Below are positions 1 through 11,863 of a stretch of 64,000 nt of DNA, piece after piece (position 1 is the stretch's first letter; each line of letters begins with the position of its first letter). The stretch spans positions 124,001 to 188,000 of the forward strand of contig NW_022985199.1 of assembly GCF_010093535.1 (NCBI RefSeq), in the 5' to 3' direction. Under the pieces are notes generated by a model. That model searched no databases. It was not told the origin of the DNA and worked only from the letters and a program-made list of their open reading frames with translations. The DNA is from Lindgomyces ingoldianus (Eukaryota; Ascomycota; Dothideomycetes; Pleosporales; Lindgomycetaceae). A program made the translations under genes and the position numbers.

Positions 1-664
1 GGGTGCTGCTTCAGCACGTCCAGCGATTGAATGACATTGAGCTCCGCGATCCGCACGGCCCGCGCATCGTCATCGGGCAGATTGTCCAGCTCGGCCTTAT
101 GTTTTCTCCGAAGTTCGCGCATCGGGTGCAGCCAGGTGTTGAGCGTCTCACCCAGGTCGTGGTCATTCAGCGAGTGCTGTGCGCCGCCACACCTAGTGTG
201 GCCGCAGACAATGACCTTCTTCACGCCCAGAGCGCCTACCGCATACTGGACCACCGCGGCCGTGTTGTTGTCGTGGGCATGGACGCAGTTCGCGATGTTG
301 CGGTGCACGAAGATGTCGCCCGGCTTGCAATTGCAGATAGTTGTCTCGGGAACCCGGCTGTCGGCGCACCCAATCCACAGGATTTCGGGCCATTGGCCTT
401 TGCTCAGATCTGCGAAGGCATTCGGATCTTGCTCGGTCGTCTTCTGGGCGTAAACTCGGTTTCCGGCGACGATGCGCTCAATGGCGTCTAGAAATCAGGT
501 GAGAAGACTCGTTAGCAGCGGGTTCATCCCTGACTGAGAGCTTGGCTGGGGCATTTACGCTGCGCACTAGATGCTTTTGCGGCCCGGATTGGACTATAAC
601 TACTTCTCAACGGCCTTTTCAGCGACGTGATGATTTTGACCACCGCCTGAAGTCGACTACGCAT
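1..664 (-). CDS. beta-carbonic anhydrase, probably mitochondrial (3' part cut by window edge)
   Basis: The protein interconverts CO2 and bicarbonate with a Zn ion. Exon 1 is 664-535, the intron is 488-534 (GT..AG, branch site GCTAAC), and exon 2 starts at 487 and runs off the window start. In the joined frame the zinc motifs of the beta class are visible: CADSRVPE (Cys-Asp-Ser-Arg) and VCGHTRCGG (His-x2-Cys). The ATG at 664 gives an N-terminus rich in Arg, Lys and Ser with almost no acidic residues (MRSRLQAVVKIITSLKRPL), which fits a mitochondrial import signal. An upstream in-frame start near 778 is possible but would add an unlikely extension. The C-terminal end lies outside the window. The family call is secure; the compartment is inferred. 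Confidence 0.9.
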
Positions 665-3267
665 GGTATCGACATAGTCTGGGACGCAGAGATAGAGGTA
701 GGCGGTGTGCGATGAACTTACCAGCTGCGGAGGATGCCATTTTAGACGACCCGGTTGGTCTATGCTTTCAAGTTGCACCCGTGGACTGGTCTCGCGATGT
801 GTGTTCTTGCTTTTCCTTGCTCTCGTACAGCGTCAACAGCGTCACAAGAGTCGGTGTATTGAGGGGAGGATCGAAGCTCGCTGGCGGGATGCTACTTACA
901 GCTTGGGGAAATGCCTCCCTTAACCGGCTGACAGGGTGTGGCTTCGCGAGGGCTGTCTTCTGGCTGCAGGGTGCGCAAAGACGGGATCACCAATACCAAA
1001 CCACTCCTGTTGCGAACCCATTTTCCTTTTATCTTCAGCATCAATGTCTGGCTGCGATATTGCACTTGGCTGAGGCACAGTGTCACGTCGTGCGTCTCAT
1101 TCCCTGCACCCTGGACCACAAAAGCAAGCAATCCATCGCAAAAAGCTCGTTCCACCGCGCGGTTTTAAACCGCTAGAAGCAACCTTAGAACGCTCGGTGA
1201 CCGTTAAGAAAGCCACTGGGGACCGAGGAGTGCTGTTCGGGAGAAAGGTGCTCATTTATTGCTGCAAACATTGCCGAGGACATGATGAGGCATACTACCA
1301 TCTCGGCAGCTGTCCGAACGATTTTTCAAAACTTCAGTCTACTCTGTCATAGTATCCTATTTCCTTCGATTACCCCTCATTGTGAGCTTTTTCTCGCTCG
1401 ACTTTGCGCGACTGCAGCGTTTGGAGCGCAGACGGCCAGTCCCGTCTATCGCGAATGGTTCTCAACTGCCCGTAGTCTACGGGTGCCTCCGACGCGTGGA
1501 CCTGTCACTCCGCTCCGACAGGGGCAGACAAAGACCTCAAGATAGATGCTGACCAGGGCAACCCATATTCCGCCTTGGACAACAACCTATCTCCTTTGAA
1601 GTCGGCTTAAGGTTTCGAGGTTCTCGGCCTCGGACCGTATCGAGGTAATGTTTTCTGGGCGGTGAAGCTACTCGCTTCTCGATATCGTACGATGATCTGA
1701 CGAGCAGAATGCGGAGAAACCACCGAGTGTAATACCATCTCCAGCGACTGAAGCTACTCTAAAAGGTGTTAGTAGGTCGAAAAAGGCTCCTCTAAGACAA
1801 TTATGTTACGTGGAATTCATATATTACATGGGCCCAGCACGGGAGATATTGGATATTTAGTGGCACGTGCTTCACATATCCAGATCCCAGTCTTGTTGAC
1901 AAAGCATATCGAGGACCCCGGCGAGCGCTAGTCTTCCAGACTTCGTACGTTCACTCCCCTAGATAACTGGACTAAGGGCGAACTTGATTTAGAAGGTAAA
2001 AATACATATCTTGCTCCCGAAGTCTAGAAATTAGGAGCACATCCGTCGAGCACATCGGTGTCTAGACTGCGACTTTTTCTCAATTTCAGATATGAAAAGA
2101 ACCTACAGCAGAATCCACGACTGACTCGTATCTCTCCACATGCATTTAGGGCCAAGGGCTAAGATTGCCGAGCCTTGGAGCGGGCCGAGTAATAGTTCCG
2201 TGAAACCCTTCTAAAGCAAAAGGAAGGACGGGGAAACGCGGGGCGGACTTATTTAATAAACCAAAAGGCTTGAGGAAGCTTTGCTTAGGTTAGATGATCG
2301 TCCTATCCAGGTGACTTATAACAAGCTAAGCCTTGGCAAGCTTGCATCTTGTGCCGAGTGAAACAGTCAAACACCCGCAAAACGGATTTGATCCGTCAAG
2401 CCAAGATGGACGAATTTCGCCAATCTCTCCGGATTCCCATGTTTCTTAAGGTTGTCTGAGGGCTGTTGTGACAGTGAAACTGATATGTGGGGAATTTATG
2501 CCTGTCTATTGATGATGACACTCGGTTCGTAGAGCAAAAGCTCCACAAAGATGCCTCCATGAATCGTGATTGACAAGGAGCAGGTTCTCTATATTTCTCA
2601 TACGAGCCTTCTCGTCCCAACACTCATCCTTTAGTCCACATATTTACGCCGAAAGACAAGCATAACATTCCATCAATTCCCCACCCATCTGACACTACCA
2701 CCCACAACCCTTCCTATGCACCCATCCCATCTTTTCCGCATCAACCCCCCAACCCCCCCTTCCACGTCCTCTCCAACACACCTTAACCCCCCCACCACAC
2801 CCCCAATCAACTCCAACCAACCCCACTATTTCCCTATACCCCCCAAGCCCTATATCTCCTTAGCGGCTGACATCATTCAAGCCACTACCTGACGCGGCGT
2901 TCTCTCCACTTTCTCAACCAGGCAACTAACACGAAACACCATAGAAAATAGATGAAATTTCGGGCTTGGCACACCAATGGTTCCTTTTTCAGGCGTTACT
3001 GATTCGCTGGAGATGAATTGGGGCTTGGATAATTGCTTAAGTGTGGAAGATTTTAAAAAGGATACGGTGTCGCTCGAGTCAGGTGAATCCACATGACATC
3101 TGACAGGAATGTTGCATGGGGAGATGGTTTGCATAGGAGAGTGAAAATACGGAGTTTGAAGGGAGGTAGGGAGATGGGATGAGTGTTTTATTCCTGAAGT
3201 CTTCCCAATAATAGATAAGTAATAGCGTTACTTGATCCAAATGCCCAAACTCTACTTGTTCCTCACC
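665..3267. other. intergenic, 2.6 kb, no supported gene
   Basis: Only short open frames on both strands, none with a recognisable domain or a splice-joinable partner. It contains the C-rich tract listed separately at 2671-2860. The left part holds the carbonic anhydrase promoter and the right end the 3' flank of the oxygenase gene. Confidence 0.6.
2671..2860 (+). repeat. C-rich, almost G-free tract
   Basis: About 190 bases made nearly only of C, A and T on the + strand, with only a handful of G and repeated C runs of 6-7 bases. The minus strand is therefore G-rich with spaced G runs. It is low-complexity DNA rather than coding sequence. Confidence 0.7.
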
Positions 3268-6200
3268 TTACTCAAAAGCGTCGAAGTGGACTTTCATAGC
3301 TACACGGAATGTCAACCAATAGTTCGAAAACAGAAAACCGGAGAAAATATTTACTCGCAGGTAGTGGTTCCCAAGCATCACCACGTTCCGACAAGAACGA
3401 CTGAAATCCTGCGATATCCCTCTGCACAAGCCGGCCCCGCAATCCTGGAGCCCGTCTGAAGTTCTTGAGTTGGGCAAACACGCGAAACTGTGCTACTAAA
3501 GCGATGGTAATAATGTGTCGTCCCAAGCAGACGTGTGGTCCGTAGCCAAAATGGATGTATGCATCTTCGGGACGGTCCAGTCTGATCTCCTCGGGCGCCG
3601 GGAACTTTTCGCAGTCGACAGAGGCGCTCTGGAGGCTTATGGAGATCGTTTCGCCTTTTTTGACTTGGTGTGTTTGATGTCCGTCGACAATCGTGGCATC
3701 CGCCTCGGCCGTGCGGAGTAGATGGGCGCCCGGGGTAGTAATGCGAAGAGCCTCTAAAGCATATTTCCTCAACTTTTCAAATGCTTGAGGAGAGTTGTCA
3801 TTTGCAAGTTTCTGAATATCAGTCCAATGGGCAGAGTATGAATCTTTCAAGAAGAGGTCCAGGATTTGGGATAGCTACGTCAATTTAGTGCCTGCCTATC
3901 AAGTTTGAGGATTCTTAAGCTTACGGCCCAAGGGCCAGGGACAGCGGCAGCACAAGCAGTGGACATGATGATAGACACCACTTCATTGACACCTTTACCG
4001 CCCTCAAAAAGACGTTGTAACAACTTGTTTCCATGGTTCGGTAGCGGCTTTTTTACCTTGGCCTTGAGGTGAAGCTGCGGAAGAAGCCCGTAGAAACTCT
4101 GAGCCTTGTGTGTCTCACATATGGGGTTCAGGATGTCTGTAAGTTCTCGACTAGCCTTCAATGCGGCGTTTTTGAGTGCAGCCGAGTGAACAACATCGTA
4201 GTCTAGAAATATGTACGCGAAAATTGAGCGTAATAAATCAGAAAGTTTCCGGGTGTCAAGGGTGGTGTTTCCATGCTCGCTTTTAAGTGGAATATCGAAG
4301 AGGCGTGCGACGAATGAGGAATAACTTAGGTTCGCAATATCCTGTACGACGTCAATTTCGTAAATGTTTCGGATCTTGTGGCTTCTTCGTCGTATAAGGT
4401 TAGACGTGGTGTTTGTAAAGAACTGGTGGAAGTCCTTTAACGCATTCTCTGTTCCATATATGGCCTGGCCAACTGATTTGCGCTGTGCGGAGGTTCCGAG
4501 ATTGTCCCCGCCGAGCATATAGTCGTAGTTACTGAGCTGTCTCATGTGTTTCCCCCAAGGGGCCTTGAAAGTCTGTGGATTGAGCAGAACGCTATTGACA
4601 CCTTTCCACGTAGTAATTAGAGTTGGCCGTCTGGTGGGCTGTGGGGGAGTATAGTCGAAGTCGGACTCGCGACCAAGAGATTGCTGAATCAACCTGTTCT
4701 CGGCGGGTACGGTGAAGGGGTAAAAAGCGTAGATGGAGTTTCCACGGTAGTGGTAGGCTACGTTAAGTCAAGATTAGGATGGATAGAATCAACAGGTTAG
4801 TCACTTACGAAAAGCTCGCATCAACAGCCTGTAAATAACCCCTCCTCCAGCAATGGTGGTATCGCTGGAGACCTCCTTAAACCCGAACGCTGTCAAGTTT
4901 GATGGACTGTAGTCGACGGTGTAAAACCTATCACCGCGTACTAGAGCTGCGGCATCCGACAAGATCGCCCTAGTCGTTGTGAATCCAGCGCACAACCCAG
5001 AACCTGGTATCATTGGCATTTTGGCTTCTTCAACGACAACACCAGGGTACATCTCAACATTTTCCACATCTCCATATAGGGCTTCTAAGGTTGCAGCAAT
5101 GTCTACTAGCTGTTAGCAATATATCAAGTAGCATAGTTGACTAGAGTTGAATGGCCAAGGCAGCCCCATCGCTTATTCCAGGAGTTTAAGGGAACATACC
5201 TGGATCGGAGTTGATGTCCGAGAACGTCTTGTGTGGCAACATGCCAAAGTATTTCCGAAGCTCGTTTAGACTAGCTATACCCCATGCCCTGCTTTGTTGG
5301 ATGCCGAGGATCTCGACAGCCTTCAAAGCCACCGGGACATTCCTTGCCCCAAAGCACCCGGCAATATCTTCTGTGGCTTCGGAGAGAATTCTCACCAAAT
5401 CGGTATCATTATAATAGCCCGTCGAATTCCTTTTCAAACCTGCAAAGGTTCTCTGGCCTGGATCTGTTGGTAGTCGAGAAGCCCAAGCTCGCATGCTGGA
5501 TCTGAACTCTGGCTGGCTCATGTCTTCGGGTTTAGTGCCTGGGAGAAGTCGTTTGAAGAAGCTTTTTACCCACTGTTCGTTCCTTGCACTGATTGTGGAG
5601 TGCCAGCGATAGATGAGGTTGAATTCCACACTAACTTGATTACCAATCCCTTTCTCGACATCACCTAGACCAAGCATCTCGCCGTAATCTTTTCGCGGAT
5701 TCAAGGTCCAAGTCGAATCTGTGCGATGAAGATTCAGGATTGTTCGTAGATAATCGCAGGTGATTATATTTATGTATAGGCCACAGGTGACAAGTCGTGC
5801 CGTCTGGAAGAGATCATTATCGCGTTTGGATAATGCGTTGTCAAAAGCCTCGGTGTTAACTTGGGAGAGGTTGTTAGGGAGGCTGAATTTTCCTGCCTCG
5901 TTGATTATGGCAAGCTGCTCCGCGACATAATTGTGAAATCGACTGAAGCATACCAGTAAAGCCCCGGACTATTAAACGAGTTAGAATTACCGTCTGTGCT
6001 CGACATTTTAAACACACTTCAGGGGGTTGACCCAGCAGTCGGGTTTCTGCAAAAGTATCCGGCTTCACCTTCCCGTCTTTGAAAGTTCGAATGGTGTCCT
6101 GAATGTCTTGAGTAGGTCCATACAGCGGCGACAAGTCCAAGTATGAGGAAACGTTTACAATATTCTGGTCAAGATCGCTGGTGCGGAATACATCGTGGAT

Positions 6201-6817
6201 GATGATGGTTGCTAAAGCGAAGAGTACGCTCGAAATCTTGCTTGGATGTTGCTTAGGAGGCCCTTGTCGTGCTAACAATGCATCGAATAGAGTCCCAGGG
6301 TCTGGAAGTGCAGCAGGTGGGACATGTTTTGGGGTCACGCTTCGTGCATAGAATGACCCAGACTTGCCAACATGTGGAAACATGACATTGTTGTTACTAC
6401 CATCCGCAGTTCGGTACCTAAAACGATCCGTATTAGGCGAGGGGAAGTTCTATTGACCATCCAGAGGGATGTCAAGTGTGGCAGATACCTAAACGCATCC
6501 CCCATATATGAAATTGGTGGATGTTCTAGGCTGTCCCAGAGGGACTTGAGCAAAAGACCAGTCCCAACTTCTCTGACTTCCGATTCTGGGGGCAATGAGG
6601 CAAGGGCTGCGATGGCTTTCTCCGCTACATATTTTCTATCTTTAACGAGACCTCCGTTTACTGTTGCATCTGCTAGAGCCTTGGCGAGGTCAGAGTTGGA
6701 TTCGATACGTTCAGGGGGGAGCTGGCTCCCAAGGTCGCGAAGTAAGGAGCGTATGAGCTGGCCTTTGTGATTATCAGGATTTGGGCTGCCTTGATGAAAT
6801 AGGTTGAATGAAGGCAT
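3268..6817 (-). CDS. Ppo-type fatty-acid dioxygenase / cytochrome P450 fusion
   Basis: Oxylipin-forming enzyme with an N-terminal animal-peroxidase-like dioxygenase and a C-terminal P450. Known members oxidise oleic and linoleic acid to hydroperoxides and rearrange them; the products (psi factors) influence sporulation. Seven exons join without a break: 6817-6489, 6417-6018, 5968-5200, 5105-4809, 4757-3925, 3874-3355, 3299-3268, giving about 1059 aa, the usual length. Visible are the distal heme His in IIHDVF (about residue 184), the tyrosine-radical and proximal-His motif YRWH (Tyr363, His366) and the P450 heme ligand in FGYGPHVCLGR (Cys992). The C-terminus ATMKVHFDAFE matches the family ending and needs a last tiny exon. 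The exon-4 acceptor could also be 3 bases later (5102). Oddity: where diol synthases carry an Asn-Gln motif before the exon 5/6 junction, this protein reads VPGPW (about 871-875), so the second-step product may differ. Confidence 0.93.
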
Positions 6818-8477
6818 GGTGAGCCGACGAGAATATCAATTAGAGGTGAGACTAAAAGGATAACGAAATCTTAGGAGAGCGGATCCAAGACAAAAGGCAA
6901 AATCCTGAGGATGAGAAAGGGTACGAGGACGTTCAAAAAATTAAAATGTTTCTACAAGTCTATGACCATTGCTTCCTCAATGCCAGGCACCTTCCTTCCA
7001 GGACTGCGAAGGTGCATCATCCCTATTTCAAGTACGAACGGAACCTACCAAGGTATTGGCGATGGTGACCTTGTTGAAGACTCGGGAAATGATGACCGGT
7101 CTATCTTTAAAGCCGATTGCGACAAGTTTGATAAAACTTATATTGCTGTTCAAACATCAGTGAATGAGTGCAGACCCCGGTCTCGAATTTAACTTACCTC
7201 CATCCCCTGACTCCATCCCAAGGGTCACATCTCATCTAGGGCTGAACTCAAAAGATTGACAAAAATAAGTCGGAGAATCTGGATAGCAACTCCATGCGTG
7301 GTGAAGGACCCGCGTCCTGAAAGAAACGACAGGTACTTTGACGTTGCAGCAGCTTCAATTTACCCACACATCGTTGACATCTCAGAAAGGTGATCACGAT
7401 ATATGTGAGTTATGCTATGAGAAATCGCAGCGCATATTATAAAATTACAAGAGGGTTGTTGTCTTATTCTGTAAGCCTGGGGGCACTCGTAGATAGTGAC
7501 TTGGCCTAGTTAGGTACATATCCTTGATATTTTGTGCTTGGCACACTTCAACCCTGCAACACTGTTTCCACCACAACAATGCCACCGCACCTAACTGCGG
7601 ACTTAACCCAAGGAAATTAACGCTTTGAAGCATGCAATACTTGATACAGCACCCCTAAATTGCCCTCAGTCATCGACGTGGTGCAAAACACTCATTCACT
7701 ACGGAGGTAAGCACAAGCCGCAAGCAGCAGCGACAAAAGCGGACGGGACGTATCATTCGGTAATACCAAGCCCTGAAAGTGTACTTACGCCATCTTATTA
7801 TTGTATACTGTTCCCATGTACGATAAAATCGGTTTAAACAATCAATTCTAGTCTCACAAATAGAAGGGCTTCCATGCTCCAGCAGTTGTTAGAGAAGGCC
7901 GGCTGTCTCTCACTTTCTAGATAACTTGATCATGCGTTTGGTAGTCAATACCGCCTCGAATAGGAAACAGGTCGGGTCCAGACAGGAAGAGGAGCTTAAG
8001 ACGCGTAATTTGACATTTCGCAGAGTGGGAGTCATGGTGCGGAGATTGGTGGAAGTCCCTGACTCGCGTTTAACGTGGACTGGTTTCCGGGCTGTCGACA
8101 ACACATGATAGAATTTGAATGTTGTAGCAGCCACAATCTCGTAAGCCAGCCATCTTCACACACTGCTGCATTTAGTTAAGAGCGGTTGAGATACCAGATG
8201 GTGACATTTCGCGAACGGAGCAGCAGGCACGGAGGAAATGGAGAGGTAATGGACCGTGCCCTGCTGATCCAACATGTCATTATGGATCCGTAGTGGAGGT
8301 GCTTTCCAAAGTTCGTTCACTCCACCTTACCCAGCAGGTCGGCTTTCTTAATATTTACTTATCTGCTGTACAATTGACACATCTTGCCATTGAGGTGCAC
8401 TGCGCGATCATTGTGCAGCACTCGACCCTGCATTCATCTACGTCTCTACCCGCCAACTCCGCTGACATCTGCCTATC
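6818..8477. other. intergenic between divergent oxygenase and squalene synthase genes
   Basis: 1.66 kb separating two divergently transcribed genes, so it holds both promoters. Short open frames are present but none has protein-like composition or a known motif. No RNA gene or repeat was seen. Confidence 0.6.
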
Positions 8478-10116
8478 ATGCCGAGCCCTATGAGCCTTGT
8501 ATACTACGTTTTTCACCCCAGTGAGCTACGCTCAATCATCCAATGGTAAGTGCCATCGTATAGCAATAAGTTTGACCAATTTGCCATCTCACGTGAACTG
8601 CGATATCCTAACCTTGCTTGCAGGAAGGTCTGGCACAACCCCATCCACGAGCGCGATGAATCTAAAGACTGCGAATCCCTCAAGCGATGCTTCTACTTCC
8701 TTCCCAAGACCAGCCGCAGCTTCGCAGCCGTTATTATGGAACTGCACCCGGATCTTCTCGTCCCAATCACGATATTCTACCTGATCTTGCGTGGCTTGGA
8801 TACAGTGGAGGATGACATGACGATACCACTGGAGAAGAAGGAGCCAATTTTGCGGAACTTTCAGAATATTTTGGAGCAGGATGGTTGGACGTTCAACGAG
8901 AACGGTCCAAACGAAAGGGACAGGCAGCTCTTGGTCGAGTTCAATGTGGTAATCGAAGAGTTCAAGAAAATCAAGCCCGCCTACAGGGACATCATTAAGG
9001 ACATCACCAAGCGCATGGGGAACGGCATGGCAGACTATGTGAACAGCGCGGAGCATAAAATTCACCCAGTAAACACGATTAAGGACTACGAGCTCTACTG
9101 CCACTATGTTGCGGGTCTCGTCGGTGAGGGCGTAACGCGCCTCTTTGTTGAGGGTGGTCTGGCAAACGCGGCATTGCTGAAGAAGCCGGAGCTCATGGAG
9201 TCTATGGGCCAATTCTTGCAGCAAGTCAACATTACTCGCGATATCAAGGAGGATCTGGACGACGCCCGGCGATTCTGGCCCAAGGAGATCTGGTCGAAGC
9301 ATGTTGACAAGTTCGAGGACCTCTTTAAGCCGGAGAATAAGGAGAAAGCCTTGAACGCAAGCTCTGAGATGATCCTGACCGCCCTGTCACGCGCCGACGA
9401 CTGCCTTTACTACCTTGCGGGTATCCGGGAACAGAGTGTTTTCAACTTCTGCGCCATCCCGCAATCTATGGCTATCGCTACGCTCGATGCATGCTTCCAG
9501 AACTACAGCATCTTCGAGAAGAATGTAAAGATTACCAAAGGAGAGGCTTGTCAGCTGATGATCGAATCATCGCAAAATCTGCAGCTCGTTTGCGACGTGT
9601 TCAGGCGGTATGCACGCAAGATCGCAAAGCGAAACAACCCACATGACCCCAACTTCCTCAAAATCAGCATGACTTTAGGGAGGGTGAGTGGCATGGCTCG
9701 TACTAGAGAACTTTGCTAACGACTGCACAGATAGAACAATTCATTGAATCAATTTTCCCGACACAGAAACCTCCACTAGACAAGAAGTCCCCTGCCAGCG
9801 TGGAAGAGGCGGAGAGGAAGCGAAAGGCGGATAACGAGGCTAAGTGGAATCTCATCTACATAGGTACTACCGTTGCTCTCACCATTAGCACCATTACCTT
9901 CGTCATGGTAAGTCAGAATCTTTCCTCATTCATTGCAGATGCTTATTCTATCACTAGCTTTTCGTCGCATGGCTAGCGGGCGTTCGCTTTGACATCGCCT
10001 ACGTGCAGTTCAAAGAGCAGATAGGCCAGCTCCTGGGCCCAAATTCGAAAGTTCCTACAGTTACGGAGATTGTTACGAAAAAAATCGCAGAGGTCACTGG
10101 GTACGGCGAGCTTTAA
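8478..10116 (+). CDS. ERG9: squalene synthase (farnesyl-diphosphate farnesyltransferase)
   Basis: Condenses two farnesyl diphosphates to squalene with NADPH at the ER membrane, the first committed step of sterol synthesis. Exons 8478-8545, 8624-9683, 9731-9907 and 9958-10116 join in frame to about 487 aa. The N-terminus [19 protein letters not shown] is encoded mostly by the tiny first exon. Family motifs are present: SRSFAAVI, the Mg-diphosphate Asp motif [20 protein letters not shown], the second Asp motif in [18 protein letters not shown], and [15 protein letters not shown]-terminal hydrophobic anchor ([19 protein letters not shown] and onward, split by the last intron) is followed by a short fungal tail. 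Intron 1 contains a perfect TCACGTGA E-box. No disruption was seen. Confidence 0.97.
8589..8596. promoter_or_regulatory. E-box palindrome TCACGTGA in ERG9 intron 1
   Basis: Perfect 8-base palindrome inside the first intron of squalene synthase. bHLH factors, including sterol-responsive SREBP-type proteins and Cbf1-type proteins, bind CACGTG. Function at this position is inference only. Confidence 0.3.
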
Positions 10117-11154
10117 GCCTTTGAGGTTGAGAATTAGGATGCACGAACAGGGCAGCTGGGGTGCCTCAGCCGACTTTCCATCAAAATCGATTGTTTGAAC
10201 TAACGTTTTTGTCTTAACCGAGCGGCAAAGATTCGGTGGCGGAAGTTAGGGCCGACTGGGCAAAGCCCTCACCCACTTCTTTAAGGGCTCGCGTGGGATG
10301 GTGACCGCGGACATCTTTTAATCGTCACGAAAGACGACAGCTAGGATAGTGACAATATTCGCCCCTGGGCCGTTGCCCACATCAAGGAATTGAAGAAGAT
10401 AGTTGCCAAGGAGACATGTGCCCAAATCGAGAAGGACAAAGTGGGCTCAAAAAGGCTCCGAAAATCTGTACCACTTCGCAGTATTTGTAATCCTCGGAAC
10501 AGTTTCGGTAATCAGGGAAAGTGAGTCGGCGTGATTAGATCGGCTAATGCTGTTATTAGGACAGACAGACATCCGTGCAAGGGAAATGGATATTTTTGTG
10601 TGCTCTTCATCCTGGGTCCCCGTGTCATCCACTTGCTGTCACACGTCAAGAAATGCTCGTACGGGTAAACTTCAGGCTAGCTACTATCAGTTGGAGCATC
10701 GCTATATGTTACTGCTGTGGCAGGATTCTGGTTGATGGATGAGCAGATTTTCCATATCTGAAAGGCTTTAAAGGAAGTTTTGGGTAGTACGAGCGTTGCT
10801 CCGAAGCTTGGTACTCGCCTGATATGGAACACAACTGGACTAGTGGCACACTATTTTCTCGTGAGGGGCGATAGTATTATGCAGAGTAGTGAAGATACAG
10901 TAGGCAGTGAGATAGTGAAGTGTTGCGGTCGACCTCGGAAGCGAGATATTGATTCCGCTTTGGGTTTAGCTCATGGACTAAGCTTGGAAGCGAAGCTGCC
11001 CACTTCAGGGCTCTGATTTCGAGATTGCGTCCTGGCAGTTGACTTCACTGCTGTCATTCTTTCTAGGCAAGAGTTTAAATTTAGTTGGCAGCCCTACATA
11101 TCCCAGAGTGCTTCCTCTAATTACCCAGGCTCTTGTGTGTGAACACTGTTAGCC
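10117..11154. other. intergenic, 1 kb, with a faint coding-like relic
   Basis: Between ERG9 and the eL6 gene. Around 10349-10505 (+) one frame reads like protein for about 50 residues (for example HIKELKKIVAKETCAQIEKD) but is flanked by stops and has no start. I do not recognise it. The right end carries the eL6 promoter. Confidence 0.4.
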
Positions 11155-11863
11155 ATGGCAGATCAAAAGGCTTCCAAGTACTACCCTGCCGAGGACGAAG
11201 CCCAATTGAAGCAGGTATGCATGCTTCTGTGTATACAAGCCGATTCTACACCTCTCATTCGAGTTTGGAGCTCTGATATCTAATGTTGAAACCCCAATAC
11301 AGCAAGCCGCTGACGTGACTTCTCAGGCCCGTAAGACTGCACACCCCACCAAATACCGCTCCTCCCTCGCCCCAGGCACTGTCCTCATCTTGCTCTCTGG
11401 TCGGTTCCGCGGCAAACGTGTCATTCTCTTGCGCCAGCTCTCCCAAGGTGTTCTTCTAATAACAGGTCCCTTCAAGTCAAATGGCGTTCCCCTTCGCCGT
11501 GTGAACCATCGCTATGTCATCGCTACTTCTACTGTCGTGGACATCTCGGGAATCGATAGTGAAGTGCTAGAGAGGGCAGAAAAGGACGAATACTGGGAGA
11601 GAGAGAAGGGCAGGGATGACAAGGGAGAGGACCACTTCTTCAAGGGAGAGACATCGCAGGCATGTGACCACTATTTAGGCTGGCGGCTAAGGAGTGCTAA
11701 TTCTAGGTAGAAGAAGGACACAGATCCCCAGAGGACAGAGGACCAGAAGAGGGTAGACAAAGCACTCATAGCGAACATCCGGAAGGTGCAAGACCTTGAA
11801 GCCTACCTCAGTTCGAACTTTAGCCTAAGGGGAAATGAGCGCCCACATGAGATGGTCTTCTGA
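11155..11863 (+). CDS. RPL6: 60S ribosomal protein L6 (eL6)
   Basis: Structural protein of the large ribosomal subunit. Exons are 11155-11214, 11327-11659 and 11711-11863, giving about 181 aa (yeast L6 is 176). Conserved stretches are [48 protein letters not shown] and RYVIATST, and the family C-terminus [17 protein letters not shown]. Two splice oddities: the second intron must begin with GC (CAG/GCATGT) and end at the GTAG at 11707-11710, because no GT donor keeps the frame. The first intron has two in-frame acceptors 24 bases apart (exon start 11303 or 11327); the later one gives the more family-like [11 protein letters not shown] join and is used here. Confidence 0.93.

Noticed and set aside
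2877..3134. 85-aa minus-strand open frame next to the C-rich tract
   Set aside because: No domain, no upstream exon and no similarity that I recognise.
3268..6817. Possible frameshifts in the Ppo gene, because its parts fall in different frames
   Set aside because: Every frame change is explained by a GT-AG intron of normal length with a branch site, and the joined protein matches the family from start to end.
8589..9302. 237-aa open frame on the minus strand
   Set aside because: It lies wholly antisense to conserved squalene synthase exon 2 and has no domain; it is a shadow of the coding bias of ERG9.
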